The notes: a model not told the origin generated them from the sequence alone. DNA of 64,000 bases from Haliotis asinina (GCF_037392515.1 NC_090280.1:76737004-76801003); one strand, 5' to 3'; shown: positions 53,392 through 64,000, numbered from the stretch's first letter. Numbers and translations: made by a program.

Positions 53392-56300
53392 CTGTACAGA
53401 AGACAGGAAAACACATGAGTAATTCCAAGTCCACTCTCACAAGAACATGAAACTTGTAACTCACTTTGTGGTTCAAAATGATTTTCACAGTACTCTTTGA
53501 ATACGGTGTGTGAAATAGTTTCCAAATACTTTTAACCACTCGGACTAGCTGTGTCTGAACGTTACTAGCCCCCAAAATAATTCACTAGCCCAAAATTGGA
53601 ATGTAGAAACTAAACAAGTGATTACAAAAATAAATGGGAATTAGGTATTGTTGGCATGATACAGGTTTCATCAAACTGATGAACATATATATGATGAAAA
53701 TGATTTAAAAGTGTATTATAACTTAACCAGTTGGAAAGCGTGATATATTTACAAAATGACCCTATGAAAATTCACTAGCCAGTCACACCAGTGACTCCGG
53801 AGATTTACTGGCCCCACTGGATCTTTACAAGCCTCAGGCAACAAGCATCAACAGTCACAAAAAAAAGTTGAGATACATCATACCAAGTTTATCCAGCAGG
53901 TGTCGCTCCACTTTGTCTTCCGTTGTCTCGAGCTCCGTGTCTGACAGCTCACCCTCCTCTGTAACCATGGTGACAAACACATGTATTTGGTGTTTCAAGG
54001 TTTCAGCAGTTCTTATAACGAACAATATCAGTATGTGTGGAATGGCTGATCTCTCCTGTACAATGTGAGCAAAATTGGGGCAATGTACAGCTTTCGATAG
54101 CATTTAAACTGTATCCAGCTTGATGTTGTATATTCAATAGTGAGCTGTGGGTCTTGTCTGAAGTACCAGACTAAAATGATACAATGGAAGCTGTCAGTAC
54201 TGGCATTTGTCCAATCTGGCAAGTTGTCAACACCAGCAAAAACTCTCAGTCCCTTCCATGGCTAACAAATTTATCATCACTTAAAAGCTCTGCAATTCGG
54301 CAGTTGTCAATTATGGATGTTGGCATGAAATGGTGTAGTGTCAACCGGATGTGTATTGTCCCGAATTAGAAAATCATTCTCAAGTTGGAGTCAACCTTGT
54401 GTGCAGACTCTTCCAGTTTTGTCACAAGCCCTAGTGTACAGTACATAACCCTGTGCACTTAAATGAACCAATGAATATGTTGGTAAATGACCACATGGTG
54501 GCCATGTGAATACATGCAAACACCAAGTTGAGGGTACAGAACGTCCAGTACACTTGGGCAAAGTACTATGACTGTGTCCAAGCCCACCCAGCCGTGAATG
54601 GGCACCTTGTTAGGATGAGAAATGAAAATTAACTCGGTGCGCTGATTGCCAGGGAGTTGAGAATATAATGTGCTGTTGAGATACCAAGGAAAAACCATCC
54701 CCTTGGCATGTACCTGTTGCATGGATATATGCACTATATAAATATCATATAGATAAAAAATAGAAAGATATCTTTGGTACCAGGCAGAGATATGTTGTAT
54801 ATTTCCCAAGGAGCTGATGAGTGAGTGAGTGAGTTTAATTTTACGCCGCATTCAGCAGTATTCCAGCTACATGGTGGCGGTCTGCAAACAATCGAGTCTG
54901 GACCAGACAATCCAGTGATCAACAGCATGAGCATCGATCTGTGCAATCGGGAACCGATGACGTGTCAACCAAGTCAGCCAGCCTTACCAACCGATCCTGT
55001 TGGTCGCCTCTTGCGACAAGTTGAGTCACCTTTCACGGCAAGCATGGGTTGCCAAAGGCCTATTCTACCCCAGGACCTTCACAGGTCCCCAAGGAGCTGA
55101 TACTGTAATTAGAGTGCACATAATTATACAGAAAGATAAATACATGATTATACCATCTGACAAAGCTGCAATAAAGGAATGAGAGTAATAAACAATAATC
55201 AGAAACAGTGGTCAAGTTTCTGTTGGGTAGTGCCGCCATTAAGCAGGTGCACATCTATTCATTCAACAAACCTTTCTGTTCCTGAATCCTTTCTTTCTCT
55301 AACATCTCAGACTCTCTATCCTTTCTGCTGGCATCCTTTCTCACACATGTGTCTGAAACGTAGGTTACAGGGCTTCAACCATTATAGCAATTGATTGATT
55401 GATTGATTGAGTGAGTGAGTGAGTGATTGCTTGCTTGATTGCTTGAGTGAATGAGTGAGTGAGTGAGTGAGTGAGTGAGTGAGTAATTGATCCCTGGTTT
55501 TGGTGTGACCACCTAACACTTTAACCACTAGACAATCCAACTGATGTCTCCTGGATTAAAATTATTACAGTTACATCCCAATGATTATAGTGCATCAGCT
55601 ATATGACATTTGCTGACCTAGACCTTACATGTACGTCACCGAAAAGCTGACATGACAGAGATCCAAGTTACAAGTAGCTGGCAACGACATACCTTTGTGT
55701 TTCTTGTAACACTGGACAGAACAACTGGAAAGAAAAGAAACAAAATAAATATAACACTAAACTAATTTTGACATTACTGTGAGATAAATTAACAGTGACA
55801 GGAATATTCCATAGGTCTACCCTGTTACCAGGATACAATGTTCATCCTTTGTAATCTCTTTAGATCAAATGATGAAAGTGTGGAATCTGTGATCGAGAAA
55901 CCTGTTTATTTACAAGTGGCAATTGACCACCATGCTTGGGATTTTACTGGGCACTTTTATCACCTGTCATCATCGCCATGTTCGCACAGGATCAAGTGGT
56001 TCCATGGTGATTGATTTAATTAGGGTGTAGCACTTCAACTAGTACTGCAGAGCGCATCCGTCTCACATACAAGAGGCGGTAGGTTTCGCATACATGCCTG
56101 TGACTGGTTACTGAGAACCCCAAACTTACATGCTGATAACCAGAATCATCAATAAGGGGATTCTAACTAAGATCAGTGTATCCTGGTGCATAAAAGGGAT
56201 GTAACTTTCAAATCATTCCACTAGAAGACTAACGGTTCTGATTTGCTTCATCTTGTTGGTCCAATACTTTTATGAGTCTATGACACTTATTTTCTTTCGT

Positions 56301-56500
56301 AGTTTCTATCATTATCAACCTATGCCCTGATGTCCAGTGGATGATAATTGTTAATAACATAATTGCTTTCTTATAAAAAACATGCTGTGAAAGAACAGAG
56401 GACACTTTTTGTCAGAGTTTATAACTTACTATCTGAGGACACACTGGGGACACTTGTACTTGGCTGACTCTTCAGTGCAAACTTCACACAGTGTCTGCAT
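53219..56500 (-). CDS. ZNHIT3: Zinc finger HIT domain-containing protein 3, complete five-exon model
   Basis: ZNHIT3 works with NUFIP1 in assembling box C/D snoRNPs in the nucleus. Exons 56430-56500, 55693-55724, 55272-55352, 53884-53958 and 53219-53391 join in phase for 143 residues (human 155). The N-terminal HIT zinc finger is CEVC (5-8), CPQC (17-20), C25, C29, H33, C37, the full CCCC-CCHC treble clef. A charged linker (exons 3-4) follows, then LLQNPHLRVMM and FTEFADECLKVIEPEQT, matching the human LLLNPHLRQLM and FVEFADCCLGIVEP. The ATG at 56500 is close to the finger, as in the family. An acceptor-like AG at 56565-56566 implies an upstream untranslated exon. It probably shares a divergent promoter region with the plus-strand Nudix gene. 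Confidence 0.95.
53530..53842 (+). repeat. Dispersed ~290-bp repeat, copy 2
   Basis: GTCTGAACGTTACTAGCCCC, TTAACCAGTTGGAAAGCGTG, CCAGTCACACCAGTGACTCC; collinear with 36795-37080. Lies in the last ZNHIT3 intron. Confidence 0.7.
53884..53958 (-). CDS. ZNHIT3: ZNHIT3 acidic linker exon
   Basis: Acceptor CATGGTTACAG. Encodes EEGELSDTELETTEDKVERH and a short helix; donor GTATGATG. Confidence 0.9.
54819..55087 (-). repeat. SINE (L family), full length, perfect 14-bp duplication
   Basis: GTGAGTGAGTGAGTTTAATT through GGACCTTCACAGGT. CCCAAGGAGCTGAT at 54805-54818 and 55088-55101. In a ZNHIT3 intron, sense. Confidence 0.95.
55272..55352 (-). CDS. ZNHIT3: ZNHIT3 linker exon
   Basis: Acceptor CTACGTTTCAG. 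Encodes DTCVRKDASRKDRESEML and the charged end; C37 here is the last zinc ligand. Confidence 0.9.
55388..55542 (-). repeat. SINE (T family) with expanded GATT/GAGT tail
   Basis: A ~100-bp mixed (GATT)n/(GAGT)n run joins directly to a head fragment (CTGGTTTTGGTGTGACCACC, TTTAACCACTAGACAATCC). In the ZNHIT3 intron, sense. Confidence 0.8.
55693..55724 (-). CDS. ZNHIT3: ZNHIT3 32-bp micro-exon
   Basis: Acceptor TTTCTTTCCAG, donor GTATGTCG. Encodes CSVQCYKKHK, the second half of the HIT finger. Confidence 0.93.
56430..56500 (-). CDS. ZNHIT3: ZNHIT3 exon with start codon
   Basis: MQTLCEVCTEESAKYKCPQC and VLR; donor GTAAGTT two bases into the Tyr codon. Confidence 0.93.
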
Positions 56501-56626
56501 GTTGATGGTTTAAACTCTGGGGCTGTGTGTTTCACTTACAGATGAACAATCCACTACTTGTTATCTGAAATTAATTATATATAGATTACAAAGACAGATA
56601 GAAATAAACCATGGATGTGTACTATG

Positions 56627-56840
56627 TCCAAAGGTCTGCTTGGTGTAAGAGGCAACTAACAGAATCAGGTGGTCAGACTGCCTCACTTGGATGACTGCCA
56701 TAGTATCCCATTTAGATCAAAGCTCATACTGTTTACCACTTGATTGTCTGGTCTAGACCTGATTTTTTACAGACCTGGCACCACCTCCATCATGTCCATA
56801 TAGCTAGAATATTGTTGAATGGCGAGTAAAACTCAACTTA
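56627..56840 (+). repeat. SINE (L family), diverged
   Basis: GTAAGAGGCAACTAACAGAA, GATTGTCTGGTCTAGACCTG, CATATAGCTAGAATATTGTT. Upstream of the ZNHIT3 start. Confidence 0.8.
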
Positions 56841-56999
56841 TGTTTAGTATGCATATGGAATCCATCTCTGCCTCACTTTAGTACAGCTACAACACTTTGG
56901 TTCGATTCATGGTATATCAAATTTGACACCTTAGTTTCGATTTTCAGTAACTGTTATCACTATTTTGATCCCATTTTTGACTACCTATTGGAATTATTC

Positions 57000-58109
57000 T
57001 TACACAGCCAAAACATGGTTTTGACTGCAACAATTTATGCACTGAAATAAAGCGAAATTTGATTGGTTGATGCTGGGCTAATTATCCAAAGAAAATTGTT
57101 GTTAGTAGGTATTGCCAAGTTGATGATGGATTTCAGGCTAAAACAGCCGACACGAGAGTTAAATGAAATCTGACATTTTCACTTAATGAAGAACTGGATC
57201 GAAAATGATTGAATTGCGGGTCCATTAACGAAAATTGTAATGAATGGAGGTGTGGGTGAATTGTTGCAGTCCTACAATTCAGATTTAAGAAACATTCTAG
57301 TTCTCATTTAGTTCTAATAACAAGCAGTCATCCTTCTATATAATATAATTTTATAGTACACTATTGTAAGGACAAATATTAAAACGACCCATCTCCTGTC
57401 TGAAGAATCAGATGAGCATATGATATATACAAGAAATCACGTGAACGTTTGTACACGACATCTCTGACTTGATAATGCCAACTTTATGCTAAAAACAAGT
57501 CCAAGTCTGTGTCACACAACCAGCCTCGTCATAATGCGAGTCGTCCTCCGAAAACGTGAATGTGTGAAGTCCGAAAACCTATCATCGGACGATCAATAGA
57601 TTTATACATCCAGTCCTCTCTCCTTATAACATGTCAGTCAGAATGTCTGTGTATGAGTACTATCGTTGTTTAATCAAATTGGACGACTACATTCACATTC
57701 TCTATTCGTCAACAGGTACTTATCGCACTCCCGTTGAAACTTACTCTGTTCCCTCACAACATGTGCTCATGTTTGACGCATGCGTGATGTCCTATTGTGT
57801 ATTGGTTAGTTGTGATTATTCATTGTCAAAATTGAGAATACAAATTACAACAAAATGAATATGTAGTGTTGGCATATCGTATTATGACCTAACTAAATAC
57901 AGTCTTTTTTTCTCAATTAAGAACTCATCTTGTAGCATTCTTACTTCCTTCTAATTTACGTAGGACATACCGGAAATGGGCACGCTACCACTTGCAAGCT
58001 CCTAACATTGCCTTTCAACGCAAAGAGAAAATGGTTTAGCTTATTTCTACACTGTGTTGATTACAAGGATTTATTGTTTACCACCAAAAACTAGGAATGT
58101 AGTCTAAAA
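57000..58109. promoter_or_regulatory. Divergent intergenic region between ZNHIT3 and the Nudix gene
   Basis: About 1.1 kb with no exon supported. A local rise in CpG around 57440-57620 (e.g. CGAGTCGTCCTCCGAAAACG) makes it the likely shared promoter. No precise site can be named. Confidence 0.4.
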
Positions 58110-59210
58110 ATGTCACGTAAAAGCACAGAATTTGTCAGTGTACTTATCTCCGACACAAGTCACGGAAAGATTTTATTAGTGAACAATGATAACAAGGGTT
58201 TATGGCTGCCAACAGCAGAGAGGCACAAAAACGAAACTCTGAAATCCGTTGCCCTGCACTTGGCTGAAGAGGTACGCTTTCATGACTCACACCAATAAGA
58301 TCGTCTGCATGAAGTGAACACCGCTGACTTTTACTGACTTTTACAGGTCACACTGAAAACTAGTTTATCCACTATTTTGCTTTAACATGCGCATTATCTG
58401 GACTCAATTATGTAAAATTGTGTAGTAAGAATCTTCATGTTTAACAAGATACCAAAGAAAATGTTTCAAGGAAGTAAACCGGTTCAGTGATATCACAGAC
58501 ATTTATATTGTCTATATTCAAGACTTCATGTCACGGAATATTATCCCACAATCCTCCAGAGTTAAGAAATGTACATTCAGATTTTTTTCCTTTCGATCAG
58601 TTATTTATACTATTTTATTATTCTTAGGCCTGACCCGTGAAGGTCCCGGGGTAGAATAGGCCTTCAACAATCCATACTTGCCATAAAAGGTCACTGTGCT
58701 TGTTGTAAGAGGTGACTAACGGGATCGGGTGGTCAGGCTCGCTGACTTGGTTGACATGTCATCGGTTCCCAATTGAGCAGATCGATGCTCATGTTGTTGA
58801 TCACTGGATTGTCTGGTCCAGACTCGATTATTTACAGCCTGCCGCCATATAGCTGGAATATTGCTGAGTGTGGCGTAAAACTAAACTCACTCACTCACTC
58901 TTAGGGCCATCATATCTAGACATCTCCTGATCTTGATCTATCATAGTATAAAATGTATGTTAAGTTTTGTGTTATATATCATTAGGATTCAGATAACTTG
59001 AGAATTCATACATTCTATATTTAATACAAATGACATTGACAGTGCTGTCTAATTAATCAAAGTAATCTGAGACCACTTTCTTTCCTTTAGGTATGTGGAC
59101 AGAGGATAGCTTTGAAAGGCGTATTACGCACCAACATCACAAGATTTTCTCACCGACCTTCATCCACACATGTCATCTTTCTTACATCACCCCTTACAAG
59201 CATAGAACAG
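58110..59210 (+). CDS. Nudix-fold protein with degenerate Nudix box, first two coding exons
   Basis: Exons 58110-58271 (54 codons) and 59091-59210 (40 codons) join in phase across a GTACGC donor and a CTTTCCTTTAG acceptor. The start MSRKSTEFVSVLISD, KILLVNN and GLWLPTAERHKNETL lead into a helix HLAEEVCG placed where the Nudix box should be. Against the consensus GX5EX7REUXEEXGU, the Gly after LP is Thr, the REU is HLA, only one metal-binding Glu of the pair aligns, and the final Gly is kept. THVIFLTSPL fits the next strand. So the fold is recognisable but pyrophosphohydrolase activity is doubtful. Further exons are expected; a possible short last exon is LFYRCVSWDVAGD-stop at 60169-60210 behind a weak acceptor. 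Family member not identified. Confidence 0.65.
58629..58902 (+). repeat. SINE (L family), full length
   Basis: CTGACCCGTGAAGGTCCCGG through to TAAACTCACTCACTCACTC; short TCTTAGG duplication at both sides. In the Nudix gene intron, sense. Confidence 0.92.
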
Positions 59211-59348
59211 GTTAGTAGAAATTTGGAATTTAGTCAAATACTAATGGCATCATGAATGTATGAATATTCGATGGATTGTATTGTATTCCTTCATGAATTC
59301 AGTTCACTATTTGTGATCACTAGAATGAAAAAAATATAAACTTTGTTA

Positions 59349-59421
59349 ATTCTGGTGTCCCCTGCCATGATATTGCTGGAATATTGATTAAACCTGTGTA
59401 GAACCATACTCACTGACTCAT
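59349..59421 (+). repeat. SINE (T family), 3' part
   Basis: GTGTCCCCTGCCATGATATT, GCTGGAATATTGATTAAACC, ACTCACTGACTC. Sense to the Nudix gene. Confidence 0.8.
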
Positions 59422-61796
59422 GTTAAATTACACTGTCAGGATGGTAGAACATGTCAAATAAAGTACAGCCAAGTCTCATTAATTAGACCTTTGTTTATTT
59501 AACAATATAAGTTGTTCACTGGTCGTGAGGGGGCCATGGGCTCATGTACCCTTGAGGTTTGCTTATGTTCCCCGAGGCCGTATCTTACAGAACACCTGAA
59601 TTTTAATTTTGAACTGTTTGAAGCACTTCTGTTGAATGTGAGGCGAATTGCCATTTTGCAGACGACACTAGGTGAACAGATTTAGAGTTATCTCCCTTCC
59701 ATTGATTTTCGATCGCAAAACATCGGTAATTTCCGTGCTTGATGCGTGATTCAATGTTATTCAAGGTAAAAAAGTACTACCATGAAGCACCAGAAGAGTT
59801 CGGAATTCTCAGCGGTGTACATCGAAAATAATACATTGCCTTTAAGCGGGGTACATTGAAAATAATAGAATAGTGCTTAGAACATCAGAAAGCAACATTC
59901 ATGTGTGAGGTAAGATAATCAGCTTTATCCTACACTTTTGTATAAGTGAATAAACATAATTTAGTCTCATTTATTTAGTCCAACATCCTTGTTAATCTGA
60001 CAATTTGCTGTGAAAGGGACAATGTTGGATTAGTGGGACTTGACTGTATTTTGTCATCGTTTCATGGAATAATCTGAACATTACATCAGCTGCTCACTTG
60101 TTATTTTATTGGTCAATATTTGTAATCATTAACCAGTATATATTCACCTCATAGTGGATTCATTGCAGCTCTTCTACAGATGTGTCTCTTGGGATGTTGC
60201 TGGGGACTAATAGTAATAGCATAGTTTCCCTATCCGAATTTTTGTCTTTACCATTTGTTTTTATTCTTTATAATGTACATTATTTTAATAACAATATATG
60301 AATCAGCAAAATTTATTGATGATGGTTTACTACACTCACTAGTCCTGTATCATATTAAACTTCAGACCTTGAAAGCATGTGCATCATCAACCTTCTGTGT
60401 TGTTGTGTGTATCATTATATGCCGTAACAAATTCACTGCACTGATGAAAAGAATCAGTCAAAGGTTTCATGAGTTCATTCAAACAACCTCTCAGAGAATA
60501 TAGAAATCAGTCAATTAGAACAACACCTGTGACAAATAATTGTTGTTTGGTGCTGAACATGTTTGACGGTTGCATTCTTCAGTGACAGAAATTAACCTTA
60601 TTTTCAGACCGGCCTTTTGGGCCAGTAGGCATAAAAACTTACTGGCCCATGCTGTTTTCTGCTGGCCCAGTTACAAAAATGAGGCTGTAAAAAACTCATA
60701 TTGAATAACTGTAGTGGGGCAAACACATTTAAATGAATATTTTGAGGCTTTTTATCAGTTATCAGAAGAGAAGATACACATGGAAGTCTTTCCATCTATA
60801 TAATCAGCAGTGACACATACCTTGTCACCCTGCGGGCAACCAGTAATAATTCACCCAGACAAACTTCTACTTGCCTTGGGCCAGGGGGCGAGTGTTATCA
60901 CTGATTCTTTATCTTTTGTTGAAATATTTCAGTTTAAAGAAAGAAGAGGTTTGTTGTGCATATTGTTGGGTTATGGCACTTTTTTAGATACCAACCAAAA
61001 TACATGGTAAAAGCAATTGCTGTTTTAGGCATATTAAGCCTTTTGTTAAAATTTAAAGGCATAGTTAGTGATTTAATACTTAATAATGATACTCAAAAAA
61101 TCTGTCATTAGATTTAGACTTAGTTTCAACTTTGACAGATAATATGACCAAATACTAGCTGTAAATAGTCACTGGCCAAACATCTGAGATTTTACTCTGT
61201 TTGTATGGCGGATATCAAAGACAAATATCATCTCTTATATATATGTGGTGCTTATGCCAGTGTAAGAAAGAATTAAATTCTGCAGAAATATTTGGGTCAC
61301 CCTGCCAAAATGTGTCTTGATATCAGATACAAGGACACTTTTGAAAATCTTCAGTAAACTATATTGTGACATCATCAAGATGTTGAAACAATTGTTTTAT
61401 TTTCACATTGCCAGATATATCTGTACAAACTGAATTGAAAACATCTTGAATCAGTCAATGACCATAACTTTCTAACAAACAGAAAAGTCAAGACGATTTG
61501 GTTGTCGCTAAAGTGACCTGATGAAAGAAATTACCGTTTGGCTTTATAAAACATACATGTTTTACTGGCACACCTAAAACATTTTCAGTCAGTGGAGTTA
61601 GCTGAATGGTTTCATGTTTGTATACTCTGAGAAAAAGACGATTAATGACCGTCCCAGTTTTCAATATCGAAAACTTAAAATTCATATTATGATCTACTTA
61701 ACACTTCAGTACTGGATTTGGGGATGTTTCTTAGCTTATTTTGTCGAGTACAAGAGTTTCATGAATTAAATAGTCATGAAATCTAATGAATTATAC
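59422..61796. other. Stretch without supported exons
   Basis: Neither the remaining Nudix exons nor the missing C-terminal exon of the ZMYM-like gene could be found. 60605-60670 has GGCC-rich inverted pieces (GGGCCAGTAGGC / TTACTGGCCCAT) of a possible repeat. Confidence 0.4.
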
Positions 61797-62854
61797 CTTT
61801 CCTGAATGGCCAGTAAATCTTCCATGTAGACCTGCCTCCTCACACTTTGTCTTAGACATTTTCTGCAATGTGTGTATCCCAACTTTCTGTTGTGAATATC
61901 GCAGTTTTCCGTCCTTAGCTGCCAGAGGTTGCCTGTAGAAGGGACCGTGGGCCGGTATTGCTGCCAAGTAGGTCTTGAGCAGTCTCACGAAACATCGAGG
62001 GTTGTCAGGTTGGGCATATTGCATGATATCCCTGAAACAAACACTTGATATATTCACTCCTGGTGACTAAAATGGTATAAACATACTTCAATTCAAACTT
62101 CGAATGTGATTGATACATTTACTGTCGAAACGAAAATGTTGTTTTCACCTATTAAATATTTTCTAATGAGTTTTCACGCAAACTGCGTTTTGTCGTCTAA
62201 ACGCCTTTTGGTCTAAATGTGCCCATTTCAAGGTTTTATACGATGGAACATTTTTGAAGGTTCAAATTAATAAGAGACATTTTTAAGCCAGAACATGTGT
62301 TCCTTTCTCAGTATACATGTAAGGTAAATACTCACTTGAACTGAATCTTTCCACATTGCTTCAGCCCGGCCTGATTATATTTCGTGACATGCCCAATGAA
62401 TAGCACGTATTCTCCAACGGAATACCGGCCAAACTCAAATTGACTCACTTCCAGAGTGGCATGTTCATCGGCCGCCCTTAGTCCAAAAACTTTGCAGTTG
62501 TAGAAGTAACCTGCATGTGGCAGACCACTAGAAGTCTCAGAAGAAAATGTTCCCTTGGCCCACAACATCTATCCTCTAAAGGCATGACAGGCTCTGCCTT
62601 GCTTAAAGACAATCCAGTACCCTTTTGGTTGATTTGTTTCATCACACCATCAAGAGTGGCACGAAAGTTACAGAATTTGTGGTTATTCATATCCATGAAG
62701 TTTAGATCTGATCTCTTGCACACGTCATGCAACTAGCACCATATACCGATACAAATATTTTTGACCGACAGTGCGGGATACATGGATCCATCTTGTCGTT
62801 TAATTTCACAAATAAAGCGACACATCCAGAAGTTGAGGGCGTCTGCGGGAATTT
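61797..62854 (-). pseudogene. ZMYM2/QRICH1-like gene remnant with Crypton-derived recombinase-like (DUF3504-type) domain
   Basis: Two exons with good borders: 62336-62854 (acceptor CTCTCTCTGCAG, donor GTGAGTA) and 61797-62031 (acceptor TTTGTTTCAG, donor GTATAA). They read NFWMCRFICEIKRQDGSMYP, then HDVCKRSDLNFMDMNNHKF and AEPVMPLED, then MLWAKGTFSSETSSGLPHAG, YFYNCKVFGLRAADEH, and in the next exon DNPRCFVRLLKTYLAAIPAH, GPFYRQPL, RFTGHSGK. This is the order in ZMYM2/QRICH1/KCTD1-type proteins, whose C-terminal domain comes from Crypton tyrosine-recombinase transposons. An in-frame TAG near 62734 and a one-base frame change near 62570 break it, yet the splice sites are kept. The C-terminal exon after HSGK was not found. 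A recent pseudogene or assembly errors are both possible. Confidence 0.75.
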
Positions 62855-64000
62855 CTGCAGAGAGAGGAGGTACAAATACATGCCGCTCACTTGCAGCTGT
62901 ATCTTGTTGAGCTATTCATGTGTTTCTGTTTTTCGCCCACGAGTCATATATGTTGACACCATTTAGTATTCTGCTGTGTATTTTGAGGAATCCGATTTTG
63001 ATCCAAAGCTTATATAAATTCACCGGTCACTGGTTCACCAAAGTGTCGTTGCTCTTGACTAGATGTAAGTTTAAAGTCTTCTCTATCCTTAAAGTCAATT
63101 TGAGACAACTACTCATCTCCATCCATATCGAACTCCATGGCTCAATAAAGATATAACACCTGTTTTGCTTTTATGCCTGAATATTGCACGTGCAGGAACG
63201 CCATGCTCGTGGATTTTGGATGAGCCAATCAAATGACTTGCGAAAACTTTCTTACTACTACAGATTTCATTCACTAAAGTTGGAGGGGCCCAAATAAGGT
63301 TGTGGAAATTCACAATGTTTTGAGAATTAATAAAGATATATATTCTTTCCACTCGGTATTAATGAGATGTAGGTCACTTACTACCACAGTTTCCTTGTTG
63401 CATTGGCAGGTATCAGGACGGTTTTGTCCGGGGGGCCCGTCCTCAGCTTCGCCTGTTGACCTGTTGCTTTAATTCACTTTATAACTCAACATGATTGATT
63501 GAGTGAGTGAGTTTGGTTTTACGCCGGTTTTAGCAATATTCCAGCAATATCACAGAGAGGGACACCAGAAAATGGGCCTCACACATTGTACCCGTGTGGG
63601 GAATCAAACCCACGTCTTCGGCGTGAAGAGCGAATGCTTTAACCACTAGGCTACCCCACCGCCCCTCAACATGATCGGATTGCATTACATTTACTCTTTG
63701 CTAATTGGCTGCATGGCTTTCTGGTAATAATAATAATAATATGATGTTTTTAGTGTTGGGATTTGGTGTTGGATTTGTGGTGTTGGGAATATCATAATTG
63801 ATAATTGTTTTATTACAAATGATCAATCATCAAAAATAATTGCTTTGTGTCATTTATCAAATTTTCATGTTCTGTTTGTTAATGCACAATTTTTGGGGTT
63901 TTTTTTCAAATTGTCCAAAAGCTTTTGGAAATTTCGCATGTTCAAAGAATTACTAATATGTTAGGAACATACATTTCCTGGAGTCTTTTAAGTTGAAATT
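62855..64000. other. Right-hand flank
   Basis: No exon recognised; an N-terminal exon of the ZMYM-like remnant was not found. Holds one SINE with a clear duplication and an (AAT)n-like run near 63727. Confidence 0.4.
63496..63664 (-). repeat. tRNA-derived SINE (T family), near-consensus, perfect 11-bp duplication
   Basis: GAGTGAGTGAGTTTGGTTTT tail, CACCAGAAAATGGGCCTCAC, GGGGAATCAAACCCACGTCT, CCACTAGGCTACCCCACCGC head. CTCAACATGAT at 63485-63495 and 63665-63675. Confidence 0.95.

Noticed and set aside
60255-60503. Plus-strand frame as a further Nudix exon
   Set aside because: Hydrophobic start, no suitable acceptor in phase and no Nudix-like residues.

Overview
This is eukaryotic, intron-rich, AT-rich nuclear DNA. 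The proteins are animal-type and the window is full of two short SINE families ending in (ACTC)n tails. I recognise that repeat style from gastropod molluscs, most likely abalone (Haliotis). The species assignment is inference; that it is an animal with spliced genes is seen directly.

Layout. 1-4784: flank or 3' UTR downstream of the first gene. 4785-25032 (minus): a complete 13-exon coding model for the golgin-160 orthologue GOLGA3. The exon phases all agree (1659 codons plus stop), and a single 2.67 kb exon holds most of the coiled coil. A CpG-rich block near 30.1-30.4 kb with two TCTCGCGA octamers is the likely promoter. 30.4-42.9 kb: intergenic DNA packed with SINEs, foldback elements and MITEs. 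43016-46111 (minus): a TRIM-type RING-finger gene whose 3' end is unresolved. 46.1-53.2 kb: a 27-bp minisatellite carrying ACGTCA in many units, more MITEs and a decayed Tc1/mariner transposase. 53219-56500 (minus): complete five-exon ZNHIT3 (box C/D snoRNP assembly factor). 58110-59210 (plus): the first two coding exons of a small Nudix-fold gene with a degraded Nudix box, divergent from ZNHIT3. 61797-62854 (minus): two exons of a ZMYM2/QRICH1-like, Crypton-recombinase-derived domain with a stop and a frameshift.

The genes are not an operon-like unit. They serve Golgi structure, ubiquitin transfer, snoRNP assembly and (probably non-catalytic) Nudix functions. The most interesting signal is in the repeats. 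Two SINE families with different heads share one tail. Inside genes nearly every copy lies in the sense orientation, while intergenic copies are balanced. In antisense orientation the tail would place tandem GTGAGT splice donors in the pre-mRNA, which offers a simple selective explanation. Other notable structures are a 14-copy minisatellite abutting a GOLGA3 splice acceptor, and several nested insertions with perfect target-site duplications.
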